A stretch of 64,000 bases of DNA, taken from the NCBI GenBank assembly GCA_035079385.1, contig JAVHKY010000003.1, forward strand, positions 13,123,501-13,187,500. The letters run 5' to 3'. The translations under genes were made by a program, and so were the position numbers. The DNA comes from Aspidiotus rigidus. Taxonomy: Eukaryota; Arthropoda; Insecta; Hemiptera; Diaspididae. Shown in pieces: positions 47,528-59,499 of this stretch (positions are counted from its first letter, which is position 1; every line of letters begins with the position of its first letter). The notes beneath the pieces were generated by a model. That model did no database searches. It was not told the DNA's origin and saw nothing but the letters and a program-made list of their open reading frames with translations.

Positions 47528-47749
47528 CAAGGTGAGCACCAGAAAAAAACAATTTCTTTCGATAAGAAATTTATGAAAAAAAAATGAATCGAACCGCGCG
47601 GTAATTAACACAAAAAAATGAGACTGGTAAAAGAGGGCCCCCTATGAACAGATTCAAGTATTTTGTTTTGTGGATTTTAAATTGCTTCTCTTCAGAAAGA
47701 AGAAAATTGCTCATAAAAACTTTCTTATTTTGAAACAGGCTGAACTCCT

Positions 47750-48403
47750 GCACATTCTTTTGTCCTTATATAAGGGCACAAAAATATTGCTTATTTTAAC
47801 CAAACCCTATTTTAAGAGTCACAATTTAAAAATAAAAAAAAAACAAAAAGAAAAAACAGATTGCTAACCCTATTTTGAATGAGCATAAGTTTTACTTCAG
47901 TTGCACTTGAAACAGAACAAAAAAAATACCTATTGCTCACCTTAACCAAACCCTATTTTAAAGTAAGTTCTATAGCATTTAGGAATTTAATGAATAAAAA
48001 AAAAATGGGATTTTTTTTTTTTTTTTTTATTTATTTAACGAGCAATGCAGCTGCGCGAAGGGCTATTTGCTCGGCAGATAGTTCTGATTTTACAAAAACT
48101 TAGTATTTAATAAAGTAGAAAATGGGATTGATTATAGAAGAGTATTAAAAACAGTAAGCAAAATTTCAATTCAGAATAGCTCCTTCAAACTCAATGGCAA
48201 TGGTTTCAAAATTGACTACCACACCTGTAATCATTTTGCAGCTTCACGATAGTGTGTTGATGGGTTAGGGTGATGCTAAGGGCTGTGCCATGCTAAGTTC
48301 ATGGGTTTTACAAGGAGAACATAAAACATACAAATGTGCATTCGCGCGTATTGTATTTTACTGTTTTTACAATTATAAAATTAATAGTACTTTGGTCGCA
48401 CTG

Positions 48404-48436
<33 letters not shown>

Positions 48437-48660
48437 GTTGCTAGATCATAACCACAAAACCAAACTCTGTTTTAGAATAATTTGTGATTCAGTCGCATTT
48501 ATAAAAAGGAAAATATTTTGCCAAACGTTAACCAAACACTATTTTAAAATAAGTTGACTTGAGACACTTTAAAAAAAAAAAAAAAAAAACATATTGCTAG
48601 ACCTTGACCAAACCCTATTTTTAAATAAGTTGTACTCTAGTAGCATTTTTTAAAAAGTCC
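47750..48660. repeat. Diverged tandem repeats with poly-A segments
   Basis: Two clusters (about 47750-48030 and 48395-48660) repeat a ~85-100-bp unit. A unit has an A-homopolymer, then ATTGCTA(G)ACC(T)TAACCAAACCCTATTTTAAAATAAGTTGT, then CAGT(A)GCATTT. Two long A runs (about 48404-48435 and 48571-48589) and a T run (48011-48028) belong to it. No gene. Confidence 0.7.
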
Positions 48661-49233
48661 AAGAATGCTAGTCTTTTGTACAACACTTACCCCAATTACC
48701 TAACCAACAACTAATCTTATTTCAAAGTTGAATGAAATATTTATATTATATGGTCACGCCTGTTTTGAGGTGAAATCATGACCTAGTTTGTGAATTTTTC
48801 TCATAGAAAGGCAAGACCTGTTCTTGCTCAGTATAGACGTAGTGGACTGTAAGTTGAGCTATCTAGCGCACGGAGCAGTCAACATTCAACTATATTATGC
48901 CTACTATAAGCACTCATGAATCCAGACATAACATAAGACTAACCTGCAGCAGTATAAAAGTCCATTCTAAATCACTTACAGATAACAAGGTTTAGGGGAG
49001 GTGGATTGAACTCACAAATTTCAGGGCTGATAACTACAGCTAATGACATCGAATATCTATTATATAAAGAGAAGTTGCAAAATTGCAAATCCATTTAACT
49101 TTATTCCTATTTCACCTACGAACTTGGAATTTGTTTCTATTGCTTTAGCTTGCATAGGAGAAGGTTTAAGCGTAATAAATTTGAAGTTACGAAATCAGGT
49201 GAATGGCGTGTAGTATATTTCTTTGTGCTTGGC

Positions 49234-49254
49234 GGGGGGGGGGGGGGGGGGGGG
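49234..49254 (+). repeat. G21 homopolymer
   Basis: An uninterrupted run of 21 guanines, preceded by GGC. It could form a G-quadruplex and its length is likely to vary between individuals or sequencing reads. Confidence 0.9.
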
Positions 49255-49456
49255 TCATGAATGATTCAAGAGATTGAAAATCTGTGTCATTCATCAATTT
49301 ATTGATTGAAAATGCTAAGCAATCATTTTTGTGGACGTTCATCGAAAATTAATATGTGCTAGGCAATCATTTTTGGGAAATGGTTCTTTTTAAACGGAGA
49401 AGTTTTGAATACCCATACTATGAGTAATCGAATAGTGTAGGGTTACGATAAAGATT

Positions 49457-49690
49457 TTGCTTGGGAATCTGGCAATTACGTGCACATTTTGTGATGGAAA
49501 ATTATTTGAAACTGAAAATCTAAATTTCTGTTGCGGGAGTGGTGAGATTAAGTTACCTGATTTACCCTCAATGCCGGATCTTCTTCAAAAACTATTAGAC
49601 AGAAGGGATAATGGATCTTCTCATTTTCTTGATAATTTGCGTAAATACAACAATGCGCTTTCAATGACTTCTTTAGGGTGTGATGAAATT
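49457..49690 (+). pseudogene. Helitron helicase-like protein fragment
   Basis: The translation CTFCDGKLFETENLNFCCGSG-like start (cysteine-rich), then GEIKLPDLPSMPDLLQKLL and SSHFLDNLRKYNNALSMTSL matches the order of the N-terminal region of Helitron Rep/helicase proteins (CC..GK..LP.LP..P..L..L.......HF..NIR.YN.A..FTS.G). No Rep HUH motif or helicase is present. It is a short relic. Confidence 0.75.
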
Positions 49691-49776
49691 CCAAACATAT
49701 TTACAACTTTGAAAATTTTGGACAATTGTATCATTATAATAGGAAGTTATCTACCTCCCCCAACAATCCACAAAAA

Positions 49777-49971
49777 ATGACAAATTTTTCAGCATATACC
49801 CAGAAAGAAGAATGCGCAAAGGATCTTCTAAAAAGACGGCATCCAACTATTAGAGAAGATATTAAGAACGAGATTGAAAGTGTAAAACAAAATATCGACG
49901 ATACAAAAAATGAAATTGAAAAATTGGAAATTAAAAGAATTAGATTAGAAATTGAACTAAAAGAATACTAA
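49777..49971 (+). CDS. Small coiled-coil ORF, unknown
   Basis: A 64-codon frame begins MTNFSAYTQKEECAKDLLKR and ends in a charged heptad helix (NEIESVKQNIDDTKNEIEKL). It lies just after the Helitron relic. The composition is protein-like but nothing else supports expression. It may be a remnant of the same or another element. Confidence 0.3.
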   Translation: MTNFSAYTQKEECAKDLLKRRHPTIREDIKNEIESVKQNIDDTKNEIEKLEIKRIRLEIELKEY

Positions 49972-50869
49972 TGATAAATAAATATCAAGAATCTTGAAAA
50001 TAATTTGAAATTTTATAATATTTAGCGGGCTTACGGCTTGTTTTAATATATAGGGAGAAAAGGGAGGGATACAATATACTTACAGGATTATTAGGGCCTA
50101 GACCTAGTCTAAGCCTAGTATGAGAAGAGAGCATTTGCAAATGGAGAGGGATGTCATGTGCATGCGCACACACACACAAATTTAGGGTAGAGGTCAGAAC
50201 AAATCGGCACGTACACATACGCAAATTTTGGAATTAAAGTAGAGGTAAGAACAAATTCCGAGTCCCAAGGTCATCTGCGTGCACATGTGCGAGGACATAT
50301 ACGCAAATTTTGAAATTAGGGTAGGGGTCAGAGCAAAGACATAAAACATGTCAAAATCGACAAAGCAGCCAAATAGGCAGGCAATTACCCATCAGCGAGC
50401 TCTCCAAACACACCAACAAATACATCACTTATGTCTGGAGTAGATGAATTATATATTATTCTGCGCCATCGGGGTTTTTCCTAGGCACCAGCACCATTTT
50501 CATACTCTCCAGAAAATCCTAAAAATTTCTTAATTTTTCATACTGAGGTGTTTTTATAACAAATATGGGTCATTACGCTTTGTTTTTCTCGTCCTCTAGT
50601 TCAAAAATTATAGAACTCGTGTATCAAAGTTCCAACGTTTTTCTATTTTTCTAACCCTAAAGAAATGATTTTTAATTATTTATCAAATTTTTAGCTGGAC
50701 AAATTAATGTTATAATTAAATAAATTAAGAAAAAAATTATTAATATCGATTAATTTCCAATTAAAAAATTTTATAAAATAAAAATAATTTCAATTCTCAG
50801 TACAAATTGAATTTTTGAAATTTAATTTATTAATTTAATTAAGAAAAATTTCAAATAATTAATTATGAC

Positions 50870-51830
50870 GCCTAAACTTTGTAAGTTAGCAAGGTGCTAC
50901 TTGTAAAAGATTTCATTTGTTTCAATTTGTTACAAGTGAATTCTTTTGTGCCTACTTCTGAAAATGCAGGTTTAAAATCATCCTAAAATTTATTATTTTT
51001 CAAGATTTTGTTCATATATTTTGGTAATTTCTTATCCTTCAAGTCTACAATAATAGTAGAGGAGACATTATTTAGTTCTTCAACTTCAGAATTATTATCA
51101 TGTTTTTCAGCCTGAGATTTTATGATTTTCCTATATTTTTCCTCCCTCTTACGTAAGGTTTTTATTAACTCCTACCTAATTTTTAAAGTTGGCATATTTA
51201 TAAATATCTAAAGTCATACTTGTTTGTTAAAGAACTATAAAGAACTGTTTTGTAATAGTCTTCATATTATGAATACATATTTATATTTTTTAGTCCATCA
51301 ATAGCTTGAATTATTCTCTCTAGACTACTTTCCTCATCCCTTATCAATTCTAATTTTTTATTTTTTGAAATCATTCTAACTAGACCTTCTAGCTCAACTT
51401 AGGAGGGCATACGAGTACATATATCTTTTTATTTGACTTTCCATTTATTAGGATAAAATTTTATGTAATTTTATCTATTGCATTGTAAATTAAAGTAATG
51501 AGGTAATAAGGTAAAGTAAGGTAATAAGGTATGGTAAAGTAAGGTAGTATGGTATTGGAATAAGGTAATATTGTATGGTATTGTATGAAATTGATAAAAA
51601 ATAAAAATTTTATATAAATAAATGACTTCTAACAAGTTAATTGAAATACTAAAAGAATATAACTTCAAGAAAGATAGTGTAAAAAGTTTTTCTTTAAAAT
51701 ATAAAATAACTGAAAAGACTATTTCAAAATATATAAAAGAACATGAAATATCCTACAATAATAGGGAGATAAGCTATAAAATGACGAGAAATTGTCTAGA
51801 TAAAACTGATGTCAACAAATGTAGGTAGTC
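50870..51830. other. Second AT-rich island with decayed and divergent ORFs
   Basis: On the minus strand, 51410-50880 holds interrupted lysine-rich frames: ELVRMISKNKKLELIRDEE-like text near 51400-51340, then LRKREEKYRKIIKSQAEKHD, SSTIIVDLKDKKLPKYMNKI and, after a stop, FSEVGTKEFTCNKLKQMKSF. On the plus strand an intact 68-codon ORF starts at 51622. The divergent layout and composition resemble the island at 29.8-30.8 kb. Between the two strands is a GGTAATAAGGTAAAGTAAGG-type simple repeat (about 51495-51590). Confidence 0.4.
51622..51828 (+). CDS. Small AT-rich ORF with possible HTH
   Basis: 68 codons from ATG to TAG. The part SFSLKYKITEKTISKYIKEH has the spacing of a helix-turn-helix (a sigma/Hin-recombinase-like turn) and is very lysine-rich. 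This would fit the N-terminus of a DNA-binding protein of a mobile element. It is short and may be a truncated remnant. Confidence 0.35.
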   Translation: MTSNKLIEILKEYNFKKDSVKSFSLKYKITEKTISKYIKEHEISYNNREISYKMTRNCLDKTDVNKCR

Positions 51831-52192
51831 AAAATCCAAATCAACCAAGTCATATAAAAGATTCAATACGAAATATGAGTTTTTCCAGGTACTTTATAGC
51901 CTTGACAATATAGTGAAATTTGTAACCATGGTACACTGAGCAGATAAGGTGCCACTAATTCTGTTATGGCACATGCTCAATTTCGCTATATTTGCTACAA
52001 TCTTGCTTTCAATTTGCGTTTTTCTCCGCACCCGGGAAATGTCGTTGAGTTACTGGTATGGATACTATGGACACTTTTTTCAAGGATTAAGAAAAAAACA
52101 AGGAATTCACTTAGAAGCATGATTCTATCAAGTAACAATTTTGTACAAAAATAAAAAAAATAAAAAATAAAAAATGCAGCAGCACAATAAAT

Positions 52193-52353
52193 TTATTCAC
52201 AATGGTGCATACTTTTCAACATTTGTGGTAAACACTGATCCAAAATTTCAAGTTCTCCTAATAGTCGCTTTGCAGATTGGTTCAACTGCTCGAGAGAGAT
52301 AGCGCCACAGATTCCATGTTGAAGTGCGTCGTTAGATTTTTTGTGAGCGTTGC
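52193..52353 (-). CDS. Possible terminal exon or retroposed 3' end, unknown
   Basis: The minus-strand frame after a plausible acceptor (GGTGTCAG) gives ALQHGICGAISLEQLNQSAK, then RLLGELEILDQCLPQMLKSM and a TAA at 52195-52193 that overlaps an AATAAA. It is followed on the minus strand by a T/A-rich tail. The pattern is protein-like and ends like a transcript 3' end. I recognise no family. Confidence 0.3.
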
Positions 52354-52634
52354 CTGACACCAAGATGAATCAAGATCTTATACATACTTAAATGGTCCAT
52401 GGTCCACGTCGCAATCCAAATCATACATATTCCAGAAGCTCGTCTGAATATTACCCACCCGTTTTTGTGTTCTTTTTTTCCTTTTTGCCGAATAAAGCCA
52501 AATTTAAAATTTTTCATGTCGAATTCCAAGTTTTTGGTGCCGAAAAATTCGGTCTCCGAACACAACAATACCTAAATATCGAGCGTATTAGGGTTTAATA
52601 TCAAAAAAAATCATGGATACATCCATCCTATCCG

Positions 52635-52800
52635 GCCATATTTTAACAGGGAACCTATTTTATCGTTTTTTTTTTTAGAAATTTGCCGTGCGCCGTCCGG
52701 CGAAAAGAAAATTTCGACTCCTATTGTATATAGCTTGGAGGATGAAATTTTTTCAAGAGCTCCTTCTATCATAATATTGTTACAGGACTTCGGTACGAAC
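52635..52800. repeat. Dispersed-repeat fragment (AACAGGGAACCT family)
   Basis: TAACAGGGAACCTATTTTAT is followed by GAAATTTGCCGTGCGCCGTC and CGGCGAAAAG, then by a degenerate TATATAGCTTGGAGG block. The same order occurs at 60.02-60.10 kb and, inverted, at 60.54-60.63 kb. It is a solitary copy of that family's end. Confidence 0.75.
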
Positions 52801-53294
52801 AAGGTACCGGCTGAAGTATCTTGATCACACTATCACCAAATTGTTGCAGAATGAAATACACGATATAATGAAAAACAAGATAGCTGGTGAAATGTTATAG
52901 GTACTATGCAATACATAGCAGTGCTTGCACCAACTCTTCACACAACTAATAATTAATCCATAATATTCTTTGGCGAAAGATAACGTTTTCTTAAACGTCT
53001 ACGTCTACTCCATTAATAAATTGTTCTTTGTCTTTACAATAAAATACTCTTGGTCACCATTACACCTCCTTATTTTTTGTTTTGCGTTGGTATCCACTCG
53101 AATCCGAGCAGAATTAGAATGGATTGTGAAAGTTTTTATGGGGAGAAAGTCCCATGATATTATCTTGAACCTTCATTCAACTGAATGATATACATAATTA
53201 TAATGAAGTCTAGCCATGTTATTACCTATGCTCCTTCTCACTTTCTCTCCACTACCACAACCTTCAACAGAAAATAAACATGCTGCAAAAAAGA

Positions 53295-55165
53295 AGAGAG
53301 TGTAACTTTGAAACTCACATATGTTTCGTGGACCTGGAAAAGGCGTACGATTTTGTCATGAGAGGAAGACTGTTTGATATTCTGAGAGAAGAAAAGATAG
53401 ACTAGTAGCACCTGTGTCAAATTATTGAGGAAATCTACTAACGGAACAAGATACGAGTCAGAACTGAAGGAGAATCCGCACCCAGGAGGATTAACGCGAA
53501 GTAAGACAAGGCTGCCCCCTCTCATGCGTTCTCTTTAATGTATATTTGAATAGTAGGTATGGCCAGAAAATAGGACGAAAAAAACCCTCAAGGAATCAAT
53601 ATATTGAGAACGATTTGATCAAAACGTTACTTTTTGCCTATGACCGAGTGGTGTTTGCCAAATCGGAAGACAAACTACAAAGACTTATGTTCAGCCTGGA
53701 AAAGTATACGGAAGACTGCGGGTTGAAAATATCGTCGGAGACGACCGAAGTAATAGCGTTCAAGGGGCGGAGGATTTTTCTTTGTTTCAAAAATTTTATA
53801 ATTTCTGAAGTGAACGCAGACAGGTTTGTCCTCATTATACACGATTAGAGTGAAGTACAAGTGATATTAGTTGAAGCACTAACATGCATAAAGGATACCC
53901 GAACAGTTTTTTAAGGAATGCCACCATGGCGGGCCTGACGTCCCAGACTCCCCTCGAGTATACGGGCTTCTAGTGAAGCACTAACGATGGGGATTGAAGC
54001 ACCAACATGCACAAACAATTCATACAAAAATTTGGTGCAAAAATCAATGTCGGTGCAGCCGTCACCCTGGCCCCCCAAACGTGGCATCATGTTTTGTATT
54101 ATGAAGAATGAAGCACAAACGCCAAAATTGAAAGCACTTACATGCACAAACGATGCACGAATGATTCCCGGACAGTCTCTTAAGAAATGACACCATGGGG
54201 GCCGGGGGGCTAACGACACCATGGTTGGCTGACGTCACCACGGCCCCCCTATCAACTATAACGGGTTCTGGTGAAGCACCAACGATGGCAATTACCACGG
54301 CCCCCTTGAGTTTGTCCCAATTATACACAATTAGAGCCAAGCACAAAGCACTAACATGCACAAACGATGCACTAACAATTCCTATACACTTTTTAAAGAA
54401 ATGGCAATAGGGGGAGCTGACGTCACCACAGCTCCCCACCGAGTATACGGGATTCTAGTGAAGCACTAACGATGGGGGTTGAAGCATAACATGCACAAAC
54501 GATTCATACAAAAATTTGGTGCAAAAATCAATTTGGGGGGCTGCTGTCATCCTGGCCCCCCAAACGTGACGTCATGATTTTTATGGCATAGAATGAAGAA
54601 CAAACGCTAATATTTGAAGCACTTACATGTAAAAACGATGGAAAAACGATTAAGATGAAAAAATTTGTATATTTCGAAAATGGGGGGCTGGGGTGACGGG
54701 CCCGAATAGTTTCAAGTATTAAGGCTGCAAGATATCCCAGCAAGGAGAAGCAGACGTGGACTCGAAAATAGGGAAGTTCCTGAAAGTGACTGGAACTCTC
54801 AATAGTGCTATACCGGCAAAAAACGTCAGACGCGAAACGAGGGTAAGAGCCTATAATATCGTGGCACGCCCCCCTACTATACGGAAGCGGAATTCGGGCT
54901 CTGCGAAAAGACATAAAAAGAAGAATAACGGCGGCGGAAATGATGTATACTCGTGTGAGAGCAACGGCGAGTTACACCAAACTGGACAAGAAAGAAATTC
55001 CAAAATCCTTGAAGAGTTAAACATAGAACCGAGTATGGGAAAATAGAAAGATATCGGAAAGATTGGCGGAGCCACGTTGTGAGATTGTCGGATGATTGAT
55101 CGGAATTACACGCAAAAGGGAAGGAGAAGTAGAGGGAGACCGATGAAGAGGGTGTTGGACACGTC
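53295..55165 (+). pseudogene. LINE reverse-transcriptase relic, split by insertion
   Basis: The 5' part (53295 to about 53823) has the RT motifs CFVDLEKAYDFVMRGRLF, a decayed RQGCPLS region with ALSHAF-like text and LLFAYDRVVFAKSEDKLQRL, where the catalytic YADD reads AYDR, then TEDCGLKISSETTEVIAF. The frame then enters a foreign repeat. It resumes at about 54705 with FKY(stop)GCKIS-like text and continues DVDSKIGKFLKVTGTLNSAI, then RNSKILEELNIEPSMGKIER, YRKDWRSHVVRLSDD. This is the order of an insect non-LTR RT and its C-terminal region. Stops and frameshifts are frequent. The insertion must postdate the LINE. Confidence 0.85.
53824..54704. repeat. Dimer of a ~485-bp repeat inserted in the LINE
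   Basis: Two successive copies are offset by about 485 bases. TTTGTCCTCATTATACACGA at 53824 returns as TTTGTCCCAATTATACACAA at 54311. CATACAAAAATTTGGTGCAA at 54021 returns at 54505. Each copy also contains several GAAGCACTAACATGCACAAACGA-like subrepeats, GGCCCCCC blocks and GACGTCA-like sites. The second copy is slightly shorter. It is non-coding and its element class is unknown. Confidence 0.75.
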
Positions 55166-55239
55166 GTCAAGTGGTTTACAGGCCTCAAATTCAGCTACAG
55201 GCAGTCCTGCCTATGCTAACTAGTTCGATGATGTTGGGA

Positions 55240-55450
55240 ACTTTAAAAAAATCTGATCTATGACGTCATCAGATTGTGACGTGACAAGGCTGACCTATGA
55301 CGTCATCAAACTATGACGTCAAAAGCCCTGCCCCAAGCTATATATGATAGGAGGGGGACTTGGAAAATTTTCGACCTCCGAGCTTTGCCGGCAGGCCGGT
55401 AGGTGGACGTTTGTTCCACCCCCCCCCCCACCAATAGAACAGGTTCCCTA
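55240..55450. repeat. Small TGACGTCA repeat and dispersed-repeat copy
   Basis: Three exact TGACGTCA sites fall at about 55261-55322, in text matching the inverted orientation of the 61.7-62.3 kb array (TATGACGTCATCAGATTGTG). Next comes AGCTATATATGATAGGAGGGGGACTTGG and an AACAGGTTCCCTATTAA end. It is an isolated copy of the family that fills 59.5-62.7 kb. Confidence 0.8.
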
Positions 55451-58400
55451 TTAAAAATGATTTATAATAGGTCAAAAGCGTGAAAAAATGACACAAAACT
55501 TCGAAAAATTAAACCAGACATGCTAGAGGGAGTTGTGTACAACCAAAACTAACTCTCCTCCGTTGCTGGACTGCTCCCAATAAGATAGTGAGCGACAGTG
55601 CACACAGGATAGATCTATTGTGAAATCTCTCACAGGCGATCTATTGTGTTCCGATTGTATACAAACATGGCACTCCGCAGTACCGCAGTATAAAACTATT
55701 TCCTCGAGTGTAATTGATTTCAGAAATTACGTTTATACCAGATGTCATACGGCACTAAATTACGCATTCAATTGTTTCCATTTGTACGCGTTGAATGTGT
55801 CAACAAAGAAAAACATATCAAAATCAATATTAGCCGTTCTCGATATTACCAAACTCATAAATGGAAATATGAATCAAGTGCAGTGCGCGAATAGATACTT
55901 ATTGAACTATAAGAGAACTCGACTCGAACAATTTCCGTAGAAAATCAAATTTCCAATGCCGACAAACAACATGTAGTTCATTATGTGCATAATATATTGT
56001 TCACATTGACTACCGATATTTCACCGTTGCACTCAAGGTCATCATCTTTAACTTATCAGCATTGTAACGTTTGAAATCAAATCGCGACTAAAAATCAGGT
56101 AATTTTTGGGTTCAAACATCAGCTATGTCCGAGTACTCAATACCTCTCCCTCCACTTCCCGACTAAAGGCTAGGTTTAATGAATCACAAGTCATGAGTAT
56201 TTGACTCTGTTATCCACGAAATTTTTCCTTGGAAAAAAAAATTTGATTCATCTTTGAAAAGTCACTTTGTGGGTATTTAAAGTTCTCATTTTCGAACGGT
56301 ATATAATATTTTGAACGATTTTCTCATTTTGCTTGGCTACCAATGTGTCTTCAAATGTTTTTTGAGAATTCAAATCTGTTGGTAAATCCATCATTTTCTT
56401 CCCTTTTCTGATGCTTCTTTCTTTTACGCTTCGTTTTTGTTCTTTCCATTGATTGAAAGTTCCGTTCGTCTCTCGTTTTGGAATGTTTTTGAAGCATTAA
56501 TTATAAGAGAAGATGTTCTGAAAAACTGAAGTACCTAATTTTTAATCATTGCTCTTCGAAAGTTATACTGATCGACTAACCGAAACACACAAGGATTGTG
56601 AGCCCTCTTCTGAAAAACTTCCCTGATTTGAACAAATACTCATCGAAAAAATTTTGAAGTTCAGCTACCTACCGTTAGAAAGATGGGAAGTCAACCACTG
56701 AAGCAGGTCCCTAATTAAAAATTTCAGCGTCCATCGACAGACTTGATTAAGGAGAGCAGAGTGCCTGTTTTATGGAATTTATGTTCGGGGAAGATAACTG
56801 ACCTACGTCATCATGAGGTTTTGACTGGAGAGCATTGGGGCTGAAAAATTTTTCGAAGTTGTCATTCTGATGTATACACAACTTAAGGAACGAAATTTCT
56901 CCAAGTCCCCTCGGGAGTAGTTTGCAAGCATAAATTTTCGCAAGTTTCCTTCTGAAGTATAATGTATGTAGGTACTCAAAAGTTGAAATTTCTCAAAAGT
57001 TTATAGGTCAAAAAGAGTGGAGGAAAGGGAAAAACGGGGAAGAAAAATCGAACGATTAGCGACAAAATTTTTTTAATAACATTCATAACAGAGATTCCCT
57101 ATTGAAATTGGAACTATACGAGTATCTTCATTCGAAATGTAGTGTAGCACTCCGCTAACAAGGTGAGAGGAGAGCTTCAGTCCGTAGTGAGTCTAATAAC
57201 CTCAATCCTGATGACCGCAACCGCTCGACGTTAAAAACGTGAAAAAATTTCGAGTCCTGGAATTCGACTTGTATACGTACTTGACTGCATCCTGGTATGG
57301 AGGGAGGCTTGGGTGGGATATTGGTCTTTCAGACCATTCCCGCGAATTATCGATAGTATCAGCCATAGTAAGAAACAGGGAACATGATTTTTTTCTTGCT
57401 CTTTGTTGCACCTTGTCGAAAATCATCATAAATTCACATAGAAAAATATTTGTAATTCATGATATTAACTTGTTTATTATTTTCTCTGATGTCTCCGAGA
57501 CAGAATTTTCTCTCTCATTTTCCAATTTTTTCGAAATTTTTCATTATGCCTCTTGTTGATAGAATACGAGGCGGGAAAAAAGTACGAAAACTTGATATAG
57601 AGCAAGGCTACTAAACTGAGAGCTCGTCGAACGACCTGCGAAAAATTAAATTAATTTCAGTTTCAAAGATTACAGTCGTAAGAAAACTTTTTCTGGGCCG
57701 CGCAAAATTCTCGTCATAACGGCTCGCTTTGGTGCTTATAAAGAGCATCGAAAATAGCCAATGTAGTGGGAATTTATTGTGAATAGCAAGAATTGCGTAG
57801 AAAAAATTTGAAGATCGACAGTAATAAATTTTCTTCTTGATTTTTGAAGCACACCTATTTTTCTCTACCACTGCCGCTGATTATTTGGGTCAGGTTTTCC
57901 AATAAAGGAATTAATTTAGAGCAATTCTGCACTTAAACGGCTGTTGCAAAACCATCAACAATAGTAGTAATAATAAACTATTGTTGCTTTCAATTTTCTC
58001 GTCATACTATCAGTTCCACTAGGTATACTTACGATATGTCCGAAAGCTACCAGAGCGGTTGAGCAGGCCGGAAAAACGTTGTTCGACAGATCAAAAAAGA
58101 AAGATTTTGATCTTGGATGACTCCTGGGTTACAGATATTCAGTTCATATCTGGCATAGCCCAATGAATACAAATCATGTTTCATGTCTGTTTATGTGATC
58201 TCCCTTCCAAACCCTACCTTCTTTTTGAGAGACTTGCTTCGTCTGCAAGGCATACAGTGTGCTATATGGTCCCATTCGCTTTGTTCGTTCGCCTTCTCCT
58301 TTCAGCTTAGTATAGCCCTCAACCATGGTAACACAGGCCTACTTCAACCTAGTAATATCAAGGAGTTTACCGACATTTACCCGAAGAAATTTCCCCAAAC

Positions 58401-58636
58401 AAAAAGAGACCTGAAAATAAAATCTCCGAACAATATTTTTGCCGAAAAAATTTGCCCGGAGTAGAATATGTACCCGAATTATTTATGGCCCAACATCGCA
58501 ATACAATGACTTTTATTCCTCTTATAAACGTACGTACTTATGTTATCTGCTAAGGCTCGTATGTACTCCCTCACCGTACCACCGGCATTCTGTTTTTCGT
58601 AACTTGCTACAAGTCCTTGAATCTTGTCGTGTGACC
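55451..58636. other. Non-coding, no gene seen
   Basis: Several frames of 75-106 codons occur (for example 55620-55940 and 57239-57559), but none shows a recognisable motif, splice pattern or signal peptide. I see no repeat structure. Confidence 0.35.
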
Positions 58637-58639
58637 CTA

Positions 58640-59250
58640 CCCACTTCCGCCTCTTGGAAGTAATTTAACACGCTTACCCAAGCCTAATTCTGATTCCATA
58701 TTTGCCTGCTCCTTTTGCATTTCTATTATTGCACTACATAAATCCGGATGACCTTTGGCCACAAAGAGTCCAAATCTATTGTACCACCCCTCACGTATAT
58801 TGTTGGTTTTGTGGCTTTTATTTAGAGCTGCCTCATACTGAATCCACAGACACAGCGGGTAACGTGGTTCGGTCCAGGGCCCTCTTCTCGTTCGTTGACA
58901 TTTTAATACGTAGGTATCTCCAAAGTATCGTAGCACTGGTAATACTCGTACTCATCGAGACACTCATCGCAAAGAAGTTGATAAACTGTCCGGATATCGG
59001 GAACAGGGACGTAGGCAAGTGCCGCCGTCATGTGTGCGAATTTCCAGATTGAACGATCATCCAGATTTCGTCATCTCGTCGCAAGGCCTTCTTCTTGAAC
59101 ACGGCGGTAGATGGACTGGCACGTATAGAAAAACATCCTGTGATGGGCATCCCAGGATATACTTCCGTATTGTGCCCAGGTTGAAGTCAGAGGTCATCTT
59201 CGGCGGGATGCAGGCATTTATCCGATATCATTTTACAGCATCTCTCACTG
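58640..59250 (-). pseudogene. MULE-type transposase C-terminal relic
   Basis: The minus strand reads, with frame changes, KMTSDFNLGTIRKYILG, QSIYRRVQEEGLATR, MTAALAYVPVPDIRTVYQLL, WIQYEAALNKSHKTNNIREG and WYNRFGLFVAKGHPDLCSAI, then IEMQKEQANMESELGLGK. This is the order of the C-terminal half of MULE transposases: the D/E-A-I block, GCxFH..Q, the ALA..P stretch, then TNN..EGWHN, with WYN here in place of WHN. The catalytic N-terminal half is not seen. Multiple stops make it inactive. Confidence 0.8.
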
Positions 59251-59499
59251 CTACACTATTACTTCTTGCCGCGTAGGAGGGCATAAACAAGAGGAAGTGC
59301 AATAGGTTTTTCAATGGGATTCCTCCTGTGCACGAGGCCTAGCGAGGTAAAGAGTTGGGCAAAATTTGAAGACTCTTTAAATTTGCCATCCAGAAACTAT
59401 ATCGACGACTTGCATAAGAACTTGATATTCTGTCTCGTAGTTATTTTACTGCTACTATCTTCTTCTTTAAATTCAACCTCGGAGTCGTCATCGTCACAA

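Noticed and set aside
55620..55940. 106-codon plus-strand frame with several cysteines
   Set aside because: No recognisable family, no supporting exon structure, and ordinary AT-rich context.
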